Source of the DNA: DASUPK01 sp963831605
Lineage (GTDB): Bacteria > Actinomycetota > Thermoleophilia > Solirubrobacterales > 70-9
Direction: 5' to 3'
DNA length: 64,000 nt
Assembly: GCA_963831605.1 (NCBI GenBank)
Contig: CAWHQR010000010.1
Location: 1 to 64,000 of the forward strand
A model generated the notes under the pieces. It worked only from the letters and a program-made list of their open reading frames with translations, was not told the origin of the DNA and did no database searches. The position numbers and the translations under genes are program-made. This document shows, piece after piece, positions 1 to 6,122 of this stretch; positions within the stretch are counted from its first letter, which is position 1; each line of letters starts with the position of its first letter.

Positions 1-41
1 TCATAATCCGCGTGTCGGGGGTTCGAGTCCCTCCTCCGGCA
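1..41 (+). tRNA. tRNA with CAT anticodon (Met-type), 3' part only
   Basis: The window opens inside a tRNA gene. Bases 2-4 read CAT, followed by AA, a 5-base anticodon-stem strand, a 5-base variable loop, a TTCGAGT T-loop closed by GGGGG/CCCTC, and the acceptor strand CTCCGGC with discriminator A at 41. CCA is not encoded. The acceptor end would pair with G1, so it is not an initiator tRNA with a C1-A72 mismatch. Elongator tRNA-Met is likeliest; a lysidine-modified tRNA-Ile cannot be excluded without the 5' half. Confidence 0.85.
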
Positions 42-43
42 TC

Positions 44-78
44 AGCGAAAGCCCTGCAAGCGCGGGGTTTTCGCTTTT
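44..78 (+). terminator. Terminator after the tRNA
   Basis: AGCGAAAGCCC and GGGGTTTTCGC form a GC-rich imperfect hairpin directly behind the tRNA 3' end, followed by a short TTTT run. Position and shape fit an intrinsic terminator of the tRNA transcript. Confidence 0.6.
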
Positions 79-133
79 CGGAGTTCTGCGCCCGGACGCT
101 TGGGGGCAACGCATGGGGCAACACCGCGGGGCT

Positions 134-155
134 ACTGCTTTGCATGGAAAGCAGC
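134..155 (+). repeat. Hairpin repeat A (loop GCATGG)
   Basis: CTGCTTTGCATGGAAAGCAG is a perfect 7-bp stem around GCATGG. It lies 28 bases before the SnoaL-like gene at 183, and its 3' arm overlaps that gene's predicted -35 element. It is one of about 13 copies of type A in the window. Confidence 0.85.
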
Positions 156-173
156 ACTCCTCCGCGAGATACT
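145..173 (+). promoter_or_regulatory. Cassette promoter: TGGAAA-17-GATACT, leaderless
   Basis: TGGAAA at 145-150, 17 bp, GATACT at 168-173, then exactly 9 bases to the ATG at 183. The same -35/-10/ATG geometry precedes the SnoaL-like genes starting at 6123, 9733, 11030, 14099 and 14866. A start site about 7-9 bases behind the -10 would fall at the ATG, giving a leaderless transcript. This is inferred from spacing, not measured. Confidence 0.6.
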
Positions 174-182
174 GCGTGGGCG

Positions 183-590
183 ATGTCGGAGGAGAACGTG
201 GAAGTCGTGCAACGCGCCTACGCTGCGCTCACCCGAGGGGACGGGGACACGGTCCACGACCTGGTCGCACCGGAGATGGTGGTTGACTTCTCGCGCCGAC
301 TCGTGGACCCGTTCGTCCTCCGGGGTCGCGACGAGGCGCTTGGGTATTTCTTGAGCCAGGCGCGCGAACCATGGGACGACTGGCCCGTATGGGAGCCGCA
401 GGAGGTGATTGACGCGGGCGACAAGATAGCCGCCTTGATCCGCTTTAGCGCTCGGGGGGAAGCGAGCGGAGTCGAGGTGGAGGCGCATGTCTGGGGTCTG
501 TGGACGTTCCGGGACGGGAAGGCGGTCGAGTTCAAGTACTTCGGTGACGACCGAGCGGCGGCCCTCGAAGCCGCCGGGCTCTCGGAGTAG
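183..590 (+). CDS. SnoaL/NTF2-like protein (hairpin-bounded cassette)
   Basis: This 135-residue protein begins MSEENVEVVQRAYAAL and ends ALEAAGLSE. The pattern is that of single-domain NTF2/SnoaL-like proteins: an N-terminal helix 'VQRAYAALTRGD', a strand 'VAPEMVVDFSRR', and the late 'VWGLWTFRDGKAVEFKYF' strand pair. Members of the fold act as small isomerases, cyclases, dehydratases or ligand binders; no substrate can be assigned here. The ATG at 183 was chosen because all paralogues here begin at the same motif and lie 9 bases behind the same -10. Codons 2-4 contain GGAGGAG, so a Shine-Dalgarno-like sequence sits inside the gene rather than before it. Hairpin A precedes it and hairpin B starts at the stop codon. 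Confidence 0.85.
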   Translation: MSEENVEVVQRAYAALTRGDGDTVHDLVAPEMVVDFSRRLVDPFVLRGRDEALGYFLSQAREPWDDWPVWEPQEVIDAGDKIAALIRFSARGEASGVEVEAHVWGLWTFRDGKAVEFKYFGDDRAAALEAAGLSE

Positions 591-647
591 CCGCTTTGGA
601 CGAAAAGCAGCACCCACTGCTTGCATGGAAAGCAGCGGTCTTGACCT
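590..647 (+). repeat. Hairpin B then hairpin A, tandem
   Basis: GCCGCTTTGGACGAAAAGCAGC-type hairpin B starts at the last base of the SnoaL-like gene's TAG (590-612). A slightly shortened hairpin A follows at 626-646. The B-A pair looks like the end of one cassette joined to the start of another whose gene is missing. Confidence 0.75.
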
Positions 648-662
648 GACGCCCGCTTTTCG

Positions 663-688
663 CGCGGGGCGGGAGCCGGCTCCCGCCC
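663..688. repeat. 26-bp perfect GC palindrome
   Basis: CGGGGCGGGAGCC and its exact complement meet without a spacer. It has no T-run and no gene end beside it. The rest of 648-836 holds nothing I can recognise. Confidence 0.6.
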
Positions 689-836
689 CGCCTCGCGCCT
701 TGAATGCTCGCTCCAAGCGTCAGCCCGCTGAACCCAGCAGCAAGCCACAGGGCGCCGTAGCGTCACTCACATGCGCGCGCTAGTCGGGGTCTCCGTCAGA
801 CCCGGCCTGGCTCAAACCCAAAACGCGGGCGGCCGG

Positions 837-863
837 AGGGGAACGCCTCAATGGCGTCCCCCT
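837..863 (-). terminator. Hairpin downstream of the 895-1452 gene
   Basis: AGGGGAACGCC and GGCGTCCCCT pair around TCAAT with one bulged base. It lies about 30 bases beyond the stop of the leftward gene. It lacks a clear T-run, so termination is only suggested. Confidence 0.4.
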
Positions 864-894
864 CGCCTACGGACACTGATCCGTCTGCTCTGCG

Positions 895-1452
895 TCAATC
901 GTAGAACTCGACGTAGAACGGAGTTGGAGGGTAGGTGGCTGCGTTTGGATTAGATATTTGGACCGCGGCCTGAGCGCCGAAAATCGAATCGCTGGCGCAA
1001 AGCCCGGCGGGATCGCCCAAAGCCGCCTCCGCCACCTCGAACGCGTTGCCGGCGAGATTGTTCGCCGTGGCCTCCACGTGCTTGGGCGTAAAGCCGAGTC
1101 CGTGGAAGCAATAAAAACCACCGATCCCTCTGGTGATGTTGGCGCTACTGATCCCCCGGGAGTTGCCGGTGACCGTGCCGTCTGAGTTGACCTCCGCGAA
1201 CGCCAGCGGCTCATGGGCGAAAGCGGCCGAATCCGCTGAGCTGGCGCTGGGAACCTTCCCGAGAGTCGACAACTTCACCTGCGTTCCGGTGATCGTCTGC
1301 TTCTTGATCCGGTTGCCGGGCACGGAGTTCTTCTTAATCTGCGTTCCGCTGATCTTGCCGGCCGCATAAACGGTGCCGCCAAGCGCCACGAACAGCGCCA
1401 TCACCGCAACTACGTTGGCGAAGGTGAGCCGGCGACGAAGTGCCTTGAGCAT
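895..1452 (-). CDS. Exported protein with KNSV-type repeats
   Basis: This 185-residue protein has a basic start (MLKALRRRL) and a hydrophobic export segment 'FANVVAVMALFVALGGTVYAA'-like at about 10-31. A short repeat-rich part follows (IKKNSVPGNRIKKQTITGTQVK, about residues 39-60), then a globular C-terminal domain with cysteines near 115 and 153. The same N-terminal plan occurs in the genes at 5014 and 24546, so it belongs to a local family of exported proteins. The decad-like repeat could form a small beta-helix stalk; that is inference. The start follows GGAGGCAGCAC, an acceptable ribosome-binding site. Function unknown. Confidence 0.8.
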   Translation of the reverse strand: MLKALRRRLTFANVVAVMALFVALGGTVYAAGKISGTQIKKNSVPGNRIKKQTITGTQVKLSTLGKVPSASSADSAAFAHEPLAFAEVNSDGTVTGNSRGISSANITRGIGGFYCFHGLGFTPKHVEATANNLAGNAFEVAEAALGDPAGLCASDSIFGAQAAVQISNPNAATYPPTPFYVEFYD

Positions 1453-1599
1453 GTGCTGCCTCCTTCAGGAAGCTGAGGTCGGCAGACCACTGCCTGTGCC
1501 CTGCCGCTTGTATCGAGGGCTCCATCCTCTCAACACCGGGTGCGCGTCGTCAATGGACACAGCAAGCAGAGCGGTGTGTGCCCATCGAACACGAAGACG

Positions 1600-1697
1600 G
1601 AGACCTGTTCACACTGCGACGGCAAAATCGTGCGCTACGACTCCTACTGGAACCGCGCCGAGACCCTCGAAGCCGCCGGGCTGTCGGCGGAGCCGCT
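1600..1697 (+). pseudogene. Fossil 3' end of a SnoaL-like gene
   Basis: The frame reads CDGKIVRYDSYWNRAETLEA followed by AGLS, which matches the C-terminal third of the SnoaL-like paralogues (DGK..., then LEAAGLSE). No N-terminal domain precedes it, and LSE is altered to LSAEP so the normal stop is lost. Hairpin B follows at the usual place. It is the eroded tail of a former cassette. The preceding 1453-1599 shows nothing recognisable. Confidence 0.7.
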
Positions 1698-1738
1698 TTG
1701 GACGAAAAGCGGCTATGCCGCGTTGCATGGAAAGCAGC
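1692..1738 (+). repeat. Hairpin B then hairpin A, tandem
   Basis: Hairpin B (GCTTTGGACGAAAAGC with GCC/GGC extension) at 1693-1714 is perfect. Hairpin A at 1722-1738 has lost part of its left arm (GTTGCATGGAAAGCAGC). Confidence 0.75.
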
Positions 1739-1741
1739 ACG

Positions 1742-1768
1742 TTGACTTCAGCCGCCTGGCGGTAGACT
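1742..1768 (+). promoter_or_regulatory. Possible promoter for the 1781 gene
   Basis: TTGACT at 1742-1747 and TAGACT at 1763-1768 are spaced 15 bp, 12 bases before the ATG at 1781. The spacing is short for a sigma-70 promoter. It lies directly behind the orphan hairpin A. Confidence 0.35.
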
Positions 1769-1780
1769 CAGCCGCCGCGG

Positions 1781-2542
1781 ATGATCTCGCGCGGGGCAAA
1801 GAGGTTGGGGTTGGCAGCGGCCGTGGCGCTCACACTCCTCGCTGTCCTCGCGCCCGCTTCGCCGGCGGCCTCCCAGCAGTTGAAGATCCGCGCGGTCTAC
1901 CTCGGCGGGAACATCACGCCCCCGGTCTCGTTCGTCGAGCTGCAGATGACGGCGCCGGGGCAGACCCTCCTCAATGGGCAGGTGCTCAGCATCTGGAACC
2001 ACGACGGCTCGTCGAACACCAACTTCGTCCTCAACCACGACGTCGCGAACGGCGCGGACCAGAGCACGATCCTGATCGGAGACCAAGGAGTGCCGAGCGC
2101 TGACTTCAACGTGCTGATGCATTCCTCGCTGACCGCCAGCGCCGCCGCGGGGGCCGTTTGCTACGCCTCGATCGATTGCGTGTCCTGGGGTGGAGCGTCG
2201 TTCACTGGCAATTCGAGCCTCCCGACCTCGGCTGGGACCCCGATGTCCTCGGGCCTCAACACCACCTCGGTCCTCATCAGGACGATCGCGCGCGGCTGCG
2301 CGACGGCGCTCGACGAAGCCGACGACACCAACGACAGCCTCGCCGACTTCACCTCCGGGCCATTCGCGTACCAGAACAACGCGAGCCCGCCGACCGACAC
2401 GCCGTGCGCTCCCCCCGTGTCTACCACCCCGGCCCCATCTCCGACCGGTCAGCGCGCCGCCGCGCTCAAGAAGTGCAAGAAGAAGCAGGGCAAGAAGGCC
2501 CGTAAGAAGTGCAAGAGGAAGGCGAGCCTGCTACCCGTCTAA
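1781..2542 (+). CDS. Exported protein with lysine-rich tail
   Basis: The 253-residue product has an export signal (MISRGAKRLGL, then 'AAAVALTLLAVLAPASPAAS' through about 30) and a mainly beta-strand middle: 'IRAVYLGGN...FVELQM...QVLSIWNHDG' resembles a lamin-tail-like beta-sandwich, though I am not certain. Six cysteines sit in the second half. After a Pro/Thr linker it ends in a very basic tail (KKCKKKQGKKARKKCKRK), a common ending for exported proteins of this group. No good ribosome-binding site precedes the ATG. It sits between hairpin pairs at 1692-1738 and 2575-2613, so it may be cassette cargo. Function unknown. Confidence 0.75.
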   Translation: MISRGAKRLGLAAAVALTLLAVLAPASPAASQQLKIRAVYLGGNITPPVSFVELQMTAPGQTLLNGQVLSIWNHDGSSNTNFVLNHDVANGADQSTILIGDQGVPSADFNVLMHSSLTASAAAGAVCYASIDCVSWGGASFTGNSSLPTSAGTPMSSGLNTTSVLIRTIARGCATALDEADDTNDSLADFTSGPFAYQNNASPPTDTPCAPPVSTTPAPSPTGQRAAALKKCKKKQGKKARKKCKRKASLLPV

Positions 2543-2574
2543 GCGCGGATGCGAATCGAACGCACCGGGGAACC

Positions 2575-2613
2575 GCCGCTTTGGACGAAAAGCGGCGCTT
2601 TGCATGGAAAGCG
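2575..2613 (+). repeat. Hairpin B then hairpin A, directly abutting
   Basis: A perfect hairpin B at 2575-2596 is followed without a gap by hairpin A at 2597-2613 (GCTTTGCATGGAAAGCG). They begin 33 bases behind the stop of the 1781 gene. Confidence 0.8.
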
Positions 2614-2665
2614 GCACTGAACTCGCGCCCTGCTGCGGATCTTCGGCCAGTCGCGCTAGCGGCGG

Positions 2666-3523
2666 CTACTTCTTTCGCTTCAGCGTCACCGAGGTCGCGA
2701 GGGCCCGTGCTGTGCCACCCGTCGGCGTGTACGTGATCGTCGGCGAGACGCTCACCTTGCCCTTCAATCTGAGCTTCCTCTTCTTCTTCCCCGAGGCACG
2801 GATGGGCAGCTGCACCGTGCCAGCCGAGGGAACGCTCACGGCGGCTCTTGCGCCAGAGGAGCTGGCCGTCACGCCCGTTCCGCCGACCGTCGCGGTGCCT
2901 GGGTTCGGAATGGTGATTGTCGCGGTGGCAGTCCCGTTCTTCTTGTTCCGTGCGATCCCATCCACGGTGAAGGTGTTGGTCGGCTCCACCTTGGCCGAGA
3001 CGTTCAGGCGACGATCCATCGCGAACAGGGCGAAGGTCCCAGAGCCGCCGTCATCCAGGCTCCCGGGACTCCTGAAGTAGCTCTCGCCGGTGACGTCGAA
3101 GGTGCAAATGGGCCCGGTTGTGTCAGCTGGTCCGGTGGAATTCCCGAGGATCTCGCCGGCCTTGACCGCCAGATTCGCCTGGAACGTGTTCAGGGTGTTA
3201 GGGGTGATCGTGTGAGGGCCGTCGTGGACGATGACCTGGTAGGACGTCCCCCCGAGCGACCGATACACCTTCATCGTGAGCGCGTCCCCCGCCGCCGTGC
3301 CACCTTGCGTGCTCCATGAGGTGAGCGTCCATTTCGTGATCCCGCCCGTCGACGGCACCACATAGCTATTGCCCGAAGTGACCGTTGGCTGCACCCGATC
3401 GAACGGGGAGCAGAAGACCGCCGGGGTGGACGTCTGCCCGACGATTACGGCGCCTGCGGGCGCAGCGCCCGCGGCCAGCGCCAACACGGTCAGCACCACA
3501 AGCTTGATCGATAAGCGTCTCAT
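2666..3523 (-). CDS. Exported protein with C-terminal beta-sandwich
   Basis: About 285 residues. A signal peptide (MRRLSIKLVVLTVLALAAG, cleavage near APAGA) is followed by a beta-rich domain with conserved-looking cysteines near 38 and 138. The C-terminal domain ends 'SVSPTITYTPTGGTARALAT' then LKRKK, the same ending style as the 15744 gene. I chose the second ATG (3523) because GGGGAG lies 6-7 bases before it; an in-frame ATG at 3538 has no such site. Probably a cell-surface or secreted structural protein. No enzymatic motif is visible. Confidence 0.75.
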   Translation of the reverse strand: MRRLSIKLVVLTVLALAAGAAPAGAVIVGQTSTPAVFCSPFDRVQPTVTSGNSYVVPSTGGITKWTLTSWSTQGGTAAGDALTMKVYRSLGGTSYQVIVHDGPHTITPNTLNTFQANLAVKAGEILGNSTGPADTTGPICTFDVTGESYFRSPGSLDDGGSGTFALFAMDRRLNVSAKVEPTNTFTVDGIARNKKNGTATATITIPNPGTATVGGTGVTASSSGARAAVSVPSAGTVQLPIRASGKKKRKLRLKGKVSVSPTITYTPTGGTARALATSVTLKRKK

Positions 3524-3730
3524 CTCAACTCCCCTCATCCACTTCCCCTGTACCGCAACAACCGATCGACCCTAACACTCCGCTGGTCGCCGACGCAAGC
3601 TCCGCTACCAGCCCCGGGGGCGGCGGCGGGCTAGCTAGCGGCGGTCTTTTGAGCGGGCAGTTCTCCGCCGGCACCCTTCCCTGGGTCGCGGGATACTGAT
3701 CAGGTCAAGTCCAAGCAGAGGAGGAACCAA

Positions 3731-3958
3731 ATGGCGCGGTGGATCAAAGGAATGGCCGCGGCCGGTGCTCTGACGGTTGCACTCGCATTTCCGGCTGGAG
3801 CGGGAGCGCGAACGCAGTGGATCTGCACGGTCGATGGTGAGCAAGTCGTCTTCGTGTCTGCGGGCGACGCTGCCCACCACGGGCTCACGATTGCTGACAG
3901 CAAGGCTGGGGTCGTGTTCGAAACTAAGTTTGGTGAGGTGGACTGCCACGTAGAGTGA
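3731..3958 (+). CDS. Small exported protein, 75 residues
   Basis: The product starts MARWIKGMAAAGALTVALAF, with likely cleavage after GAGA near residue 26, leaving a mature protein of about 50 residues with two cysteines (WICTVDGE near 32 and the final DCHVE) that could form one disulphide. AGAGGAGG six bases before the ATG is a strong ribosome-binding site and makes this a credible gene despite its size. A SnoaL fossil and hairpin B follow. No family recognised. Confidence 0.65.
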   Translation: MARWIKGMAAAGALTVALAFPAGAGARTQWICTVDGEQVVFVSAGDAAHHGLTIADSKAGVVFETKFGEVDCHVE

Positions 3959-3967
3959 CGCGGAGGG

Positions 3968-4032
3968 CGTGGAGCCCTCGAAGCCCGCTGGATCTGTCGA
4001 ATGGCAAACCGCTGCTTTGGACGAAAAGCAGC
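3968..4032 (+). repeat. SnoaL 3' fossil plus hairpin B
   Basis: GAGCCCTCGAAGCCCGCTGG then CTGTCGA (3972-3999) closely resembles the conserved 3' end of the SnoaL-like genes (...GCCCTCGAAGCCGCCGGGCTGTCGGAG) without an open frame before it. A perfect hairpin B with GCTGC/GCAGC ends follows at 4011-4032. The gene itself has gone. Confidence 0.6.
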
Positions 4033-4178
4033 GGTCCTACGCCGAAGAGCCCCGCGATTGCGAGGCTCTCCGTATTCCCTCCGCCCCCGGCGGCCACCAC
4101 GGCGGCCGGGGCGGGCGTTCTCAACCTACGCCCTGGTGGCGGACGGGCCAACGTCGGTTGACGATCCAGCGGCATGGC

Positions 4179-4388
4179 CTACTCCTTGACGAACTGGATC
4201 ACCAGGCGCTCCGGCTGTTCCTTCTGAAAGTGCCGGACTCGCACGCGCCCGCCGCGCTTCGCACCTTGCTGTCGAGCGTTGGTCGCGAACGTCGTCGGCT
4301 TGCCGCCGAAATCGACGCCTGCGATCAACTCCCACGGCGAACCGTCGAAGGTGATGACGGTCTCCCGTTCTGCGGCGGTCAGGCTCAT
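4179..4388 (-). CDS. Small phage/ICE-like protein, 69 residues
   Basis: The product begins MSLTAAERETVITFDGSPWE and is rich in charged residues towards its end (RVRVRHFQKEQPERLVIQF). The 'TAAERETVI(T)F' opening recalls small accessory proteins carried by actinobacterial phages and integrative elements; that is a recollection of style, not a match. AAAGGAAA precedes the ATG at a suitable distance. It is divergent from the 4441 gene, with a 52-bp shared upstream region. Function unknown. Confidence 0.55.
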   Translation of the reverse strand: MSLTAAERETVITFDGSPWELIAGVDFGGKPTTFATNARQQGAKRGGRVRVRHFQKEQPERLVIQFVKE

Positions 4389-4440
4389 GGGTTTCCTTTG
4401 CTCACGGTTCGGTTCCTTTCGAGGATTGGGGCAAAAGTGG

Positions 4441-4728
4441 GTGCGCGTCGATTCCGGGAAGGACGTGTTTGGGGTCCCCGTGGAGTTCACGGGTTCTCAT
4501 TCAGTCCGCTTCGTCGGCCCGGCCCTAACCCGCCGAACGCGGGGCGCTTTGTCAGCGGCCGGCGCATCGGTCGTTGAACGCCACCCCTGCGCTGACTGGG
4601 GTCCTCAACGTCAGACGTACATCGTCTCCCTGGAAGCCCGCGACTCTTCAGACGCGATCAGGCGCGTGAAGGAAGCACTCGACGGCGAAGGCAGCTACGT
4701 CGAGTTCTCGTCTGACTCGCGCGTTTAG
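4441..4728 (+). CDS. Hypothetical protein, about 95 residues
   Basis: An open frame ends '...TYIVSLEARDSSDAIRRVKE' then ALDGEGSYVEFSSDSRV, with strand-helix alternation like a small ferredoxin-like fold, and 'VEFTGSHSVRFVGPALTRRT' before it. The frame stays open further upstream, but that part overlaps the opposite-strand gene at 4179-4388, so a GTG at 4441, 4465 or 4480 is the likely start; none has a convincing ribosome-binding site. The divergent pairing with the 4179 gene suggests joint acquisition. Function unknown. Confidence 0.5.
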   Translation: MRVDSGKDVFGVPVEFTGSHSVRFVGPALTRRTRGALSAAGASVVERHPCADWGPQRQTYIVSLEARDSSDAIRRVKEALDGEGSYVEFSSDSRV

Positions 4729-5013
4729 GGGGTTGAACAATCTGGGGTAGGGTCACCGGCAGTCGGCCCGCAAGAAGGGCTGGTCCTGCGCCGCGATAGC
4801 TCCTAGGCGCGTGACAAAGGCCCGGAGTAACGCCAGCTAGTCGCCGTCGAAGGCTTACGGATGGCGGCGGCTCAACTACTGCTTTGCATGGAAAGCAGCG
4901 GGTTGAGCTGACGATTCAGGAGGCAGCTGCCACCCCTGCCGGGGATGGCGCTTCGGCACATCGTCAACGGTCTCGTGGATGGAAACCGAAGTTTCGAAAG
5001 CCCTGACCATGCC
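4729..5013. other. Gene-free stretch with an orphan hairpin A
   Basis: No credible reading frame is seen. Hairpin A at 4877-4899 is extended by CTCAAC (4871-4876) and GTTGAG (4902-4907), giving a longer imperfect stem. No conserved -10 follows at the 17-bp spacing, so the promoter half seen elsewhere has been lost. Confidence 0.6.
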
Positions 5014-5559
5014 TTACGGGAAGGTTCCGTTGACGCAGATCACGTAGCGGGCACCGTGCGGGCCCGCGCCCTTCGGCTCCGCGCCCTGGAGGTCAGGCAG
5101 CGCAAAGTTGTTGGTGCCATTGCCACCGTACGTCGTGCCCAACAGGCCGAACAGGAGGGCATTCGAGCTGATATCCAGCAGCCGGCCGTCGGCTGGAAGC
5201 ATGGTGTTGGGGTAGGTGTTGCCGGCGATAAGGCTGAGTTCGCCAAGCACACAACTGACGTTAACCACGCCCTGACTAAAGCTGCCGCCGGGGCTCCCGA
5301 AGAGACCCGCGGACGCGAAGTTCAAGCTGGAAGGGCTGATATCGGCCGCGGTCAGCGACTGGTCCTGGACTTTCGCTCCATTCACCGCGTTGGCCTGGAT
5401 CTTCGCCCCATTCACAGCGTTGTTCTTGATCTGCTTCGTGCCGATTACGTTCTTTCCCAGATGAGTCGCGGCGATTGCGCCGCCACCGAGCGCCAGGAAG
5501 ACGGCAACCGTCGCCATCACGTTCGCGTAGGTCAGATTGGCCCGAACCTTCCCCGTCAT
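5014..5559 (-). CDS. Exported protein with phage tail-collar-like domain
   Basis: 181 residues. The start MTGKVRANLTYANVMATVAV leads into an export segment ending IAA near 32, then repeats NNAVNGAKIQANAVNGAKVQ (about 44-63), and then a C-terminal domain reading ADGRLLDISSNALLFGLLGT and 'TYGGNGTNNFALPDLQG'. That last part matches the tail-collar (microcystin-dependent-protein-like) fold, whose hallmarks are the 'DG..L.....ALF.LLGT.YGG.G...F.LPDL.G' spacing. AGGAGGT six bases before the ATG fixes the start. In phages the domain is part of the tail baseplate; a chromosomally encoded exported version is of unknown role. Confidence 0.8.
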   Translation of the reverse strand: MTGKVRANLTYANVMATVAVFLALGGGAIAATHLGKNVIGTKQIKNNAVNGAKIQANAVNGAKVQDQSLTAADISPSSLNFASAGLFGSPGGSFSQGVVNVSCVLGELSLIAGNTYPNTMLPADGRLLDISSNALLFGLLGTTYGGNGTNNFALPDLQGAEPKGAGPHGARYVICVNGTFP

Positions 5560-5629
5560 GGCCCACCTCCTGCATCGCTTCTTCTCCCTTCGGTCTGAAT
5601 CATATGGCGCGGGGACGGGACGGGCGAAC

Positions 5630-5652
5630 GCTGCCTTGGACGAAAAGCAGCT
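5630..5652 (+). repeat. Hairpin B, slightly degenerate
   Basis: GCTGCCTTGGACGAAAAGCAGC keeps the GGACGA loop, with one substitution in the left arm. It lies upstream of the promoter at 5680. Confidence 0.7.
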
Positions 5653-5679
5653 ACCGCATGAAGGCGCCCCCCGACGCAG

Positions 5680-5708
5680 TTGACACCCTCCTCGGCCATG
5701 GGTATAGG
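5680..5708 (+). promoter_or_regulatory. Sigma-70-type promoter for the 5779 gene
   Basis: TTGACA at 5680-5685 and TATAGG at 5703-5708 are separated by exactly 17 bp. The transcript would start near 5715 with a leader of about 64 bases containing GAAAGGA before the ATG at 5779. Confidence 0.65.
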
Positions 5709-5778
5709 GTCGCCCACAGCGTGAGGGGGGCAGGGGACCCCGCATCCGGGGGGGCGACGAACGACGAAAGGACGATCG

Positions 5779-6042
5779 ATGGCTACGTACGTGATCACCC
5801 ATGAAGTGGACGATGTCGACCAGTGGTTGAGCTCGCCGAAGCGTGAAGAGGTATTCGGGCCAATTGGCGTCACTGTTCGGACCTTCTCGGATCCAAATGG
5901 ATCCAACAAGACCGCGCTCATCGCTGAGATCCCGGACATGGAGGCGTTCCAGGAGCTCATGAAGAGCGACGCCGCAGCGGATGCCATGAAGAACGACGGG
6001 GTCAACCCGGAGACAGTTCTCGTTCTGAGCGAGGGTCAATAG
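5779..6042 (+). CDS. Small ferredoxin-like-fold protein, 87 residues
   Basis: The product starts MATYVITHEVDDVDQWLSSP and has beta-alpha-beta alternation ('TVRTFSDPNGSNKTALIAEI', 'MEAFQELMKS') typical of small dimeric alpha/beta-barrel proteins related to antibiotic-biosynthesis monooxygenases. No catalytic residue can be singled out. It has its own good promoter and a GAAAGGA ribosome-binding site, unlike the leaderless SnoaL-like genes. Hairpin B begins 8 bases after the stop, so it occupies a cassette-like slot between two B hairpins. Confidence 0.7.
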   Translation: MATYVITHEVDDVDQWLSSPKREEVFGPIGVTVRTFSDPNGSNKTALIAEIPDMEAFQELMKSDAAADAMKNDGVNPETVLVLSEGQ

Positions 6043-6049
6043 CGGCGTA

Positions 6050-6097
6050 GCCGCTTTGGACGAGAAGCAGCTGTCCGCTTTGCATGGAAAGCAGCGG
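6050..6097 (+). repeat. Hairpin B then hairpin A
   Basis: Hairpin B at 6050-6072 carries GGACGAGAAGC, one change from the consensus. Hairpin A at 6076-6097 is intact in core (GCTTTGCATGGAAAGC) and leads into the next SnoaL-like gene. Confidence 0.8.
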
Positions 6098-6113
6098 CCG
6101 CCCGCGACATACT
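6085..6113 (+). promoter_or_regulatory. Cassette promoter: TGGAAA-17-CATACT, leaderless
   Basis: TGGAAA 6085-6090, 17 bp, CATACT 6108-6113, 9 bases, ATG 6123. The geometry is identical to that at 145-183, with one change in the -10. Confidence 0.6.
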
Positions 6114-6122
6114 GCGCGAGGG

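Noticed and set aside
12..182. Upstream extension of the first SnoaL-like gene to the frame start at 12
   Set aside because: It would translate the tRNA, its terminator, hairpin A and the promoter. The ATG at 183 aligns with all paralogues.
590..612. Hairpin B as an ordinary rho-independent terminator
   Set aside because: It lacks a T-run on the 3' side and occurs also upstream of genes (14127-14147) and in empty slots, so a plain terminator does not explain it. A role at transcript ends remains possible.
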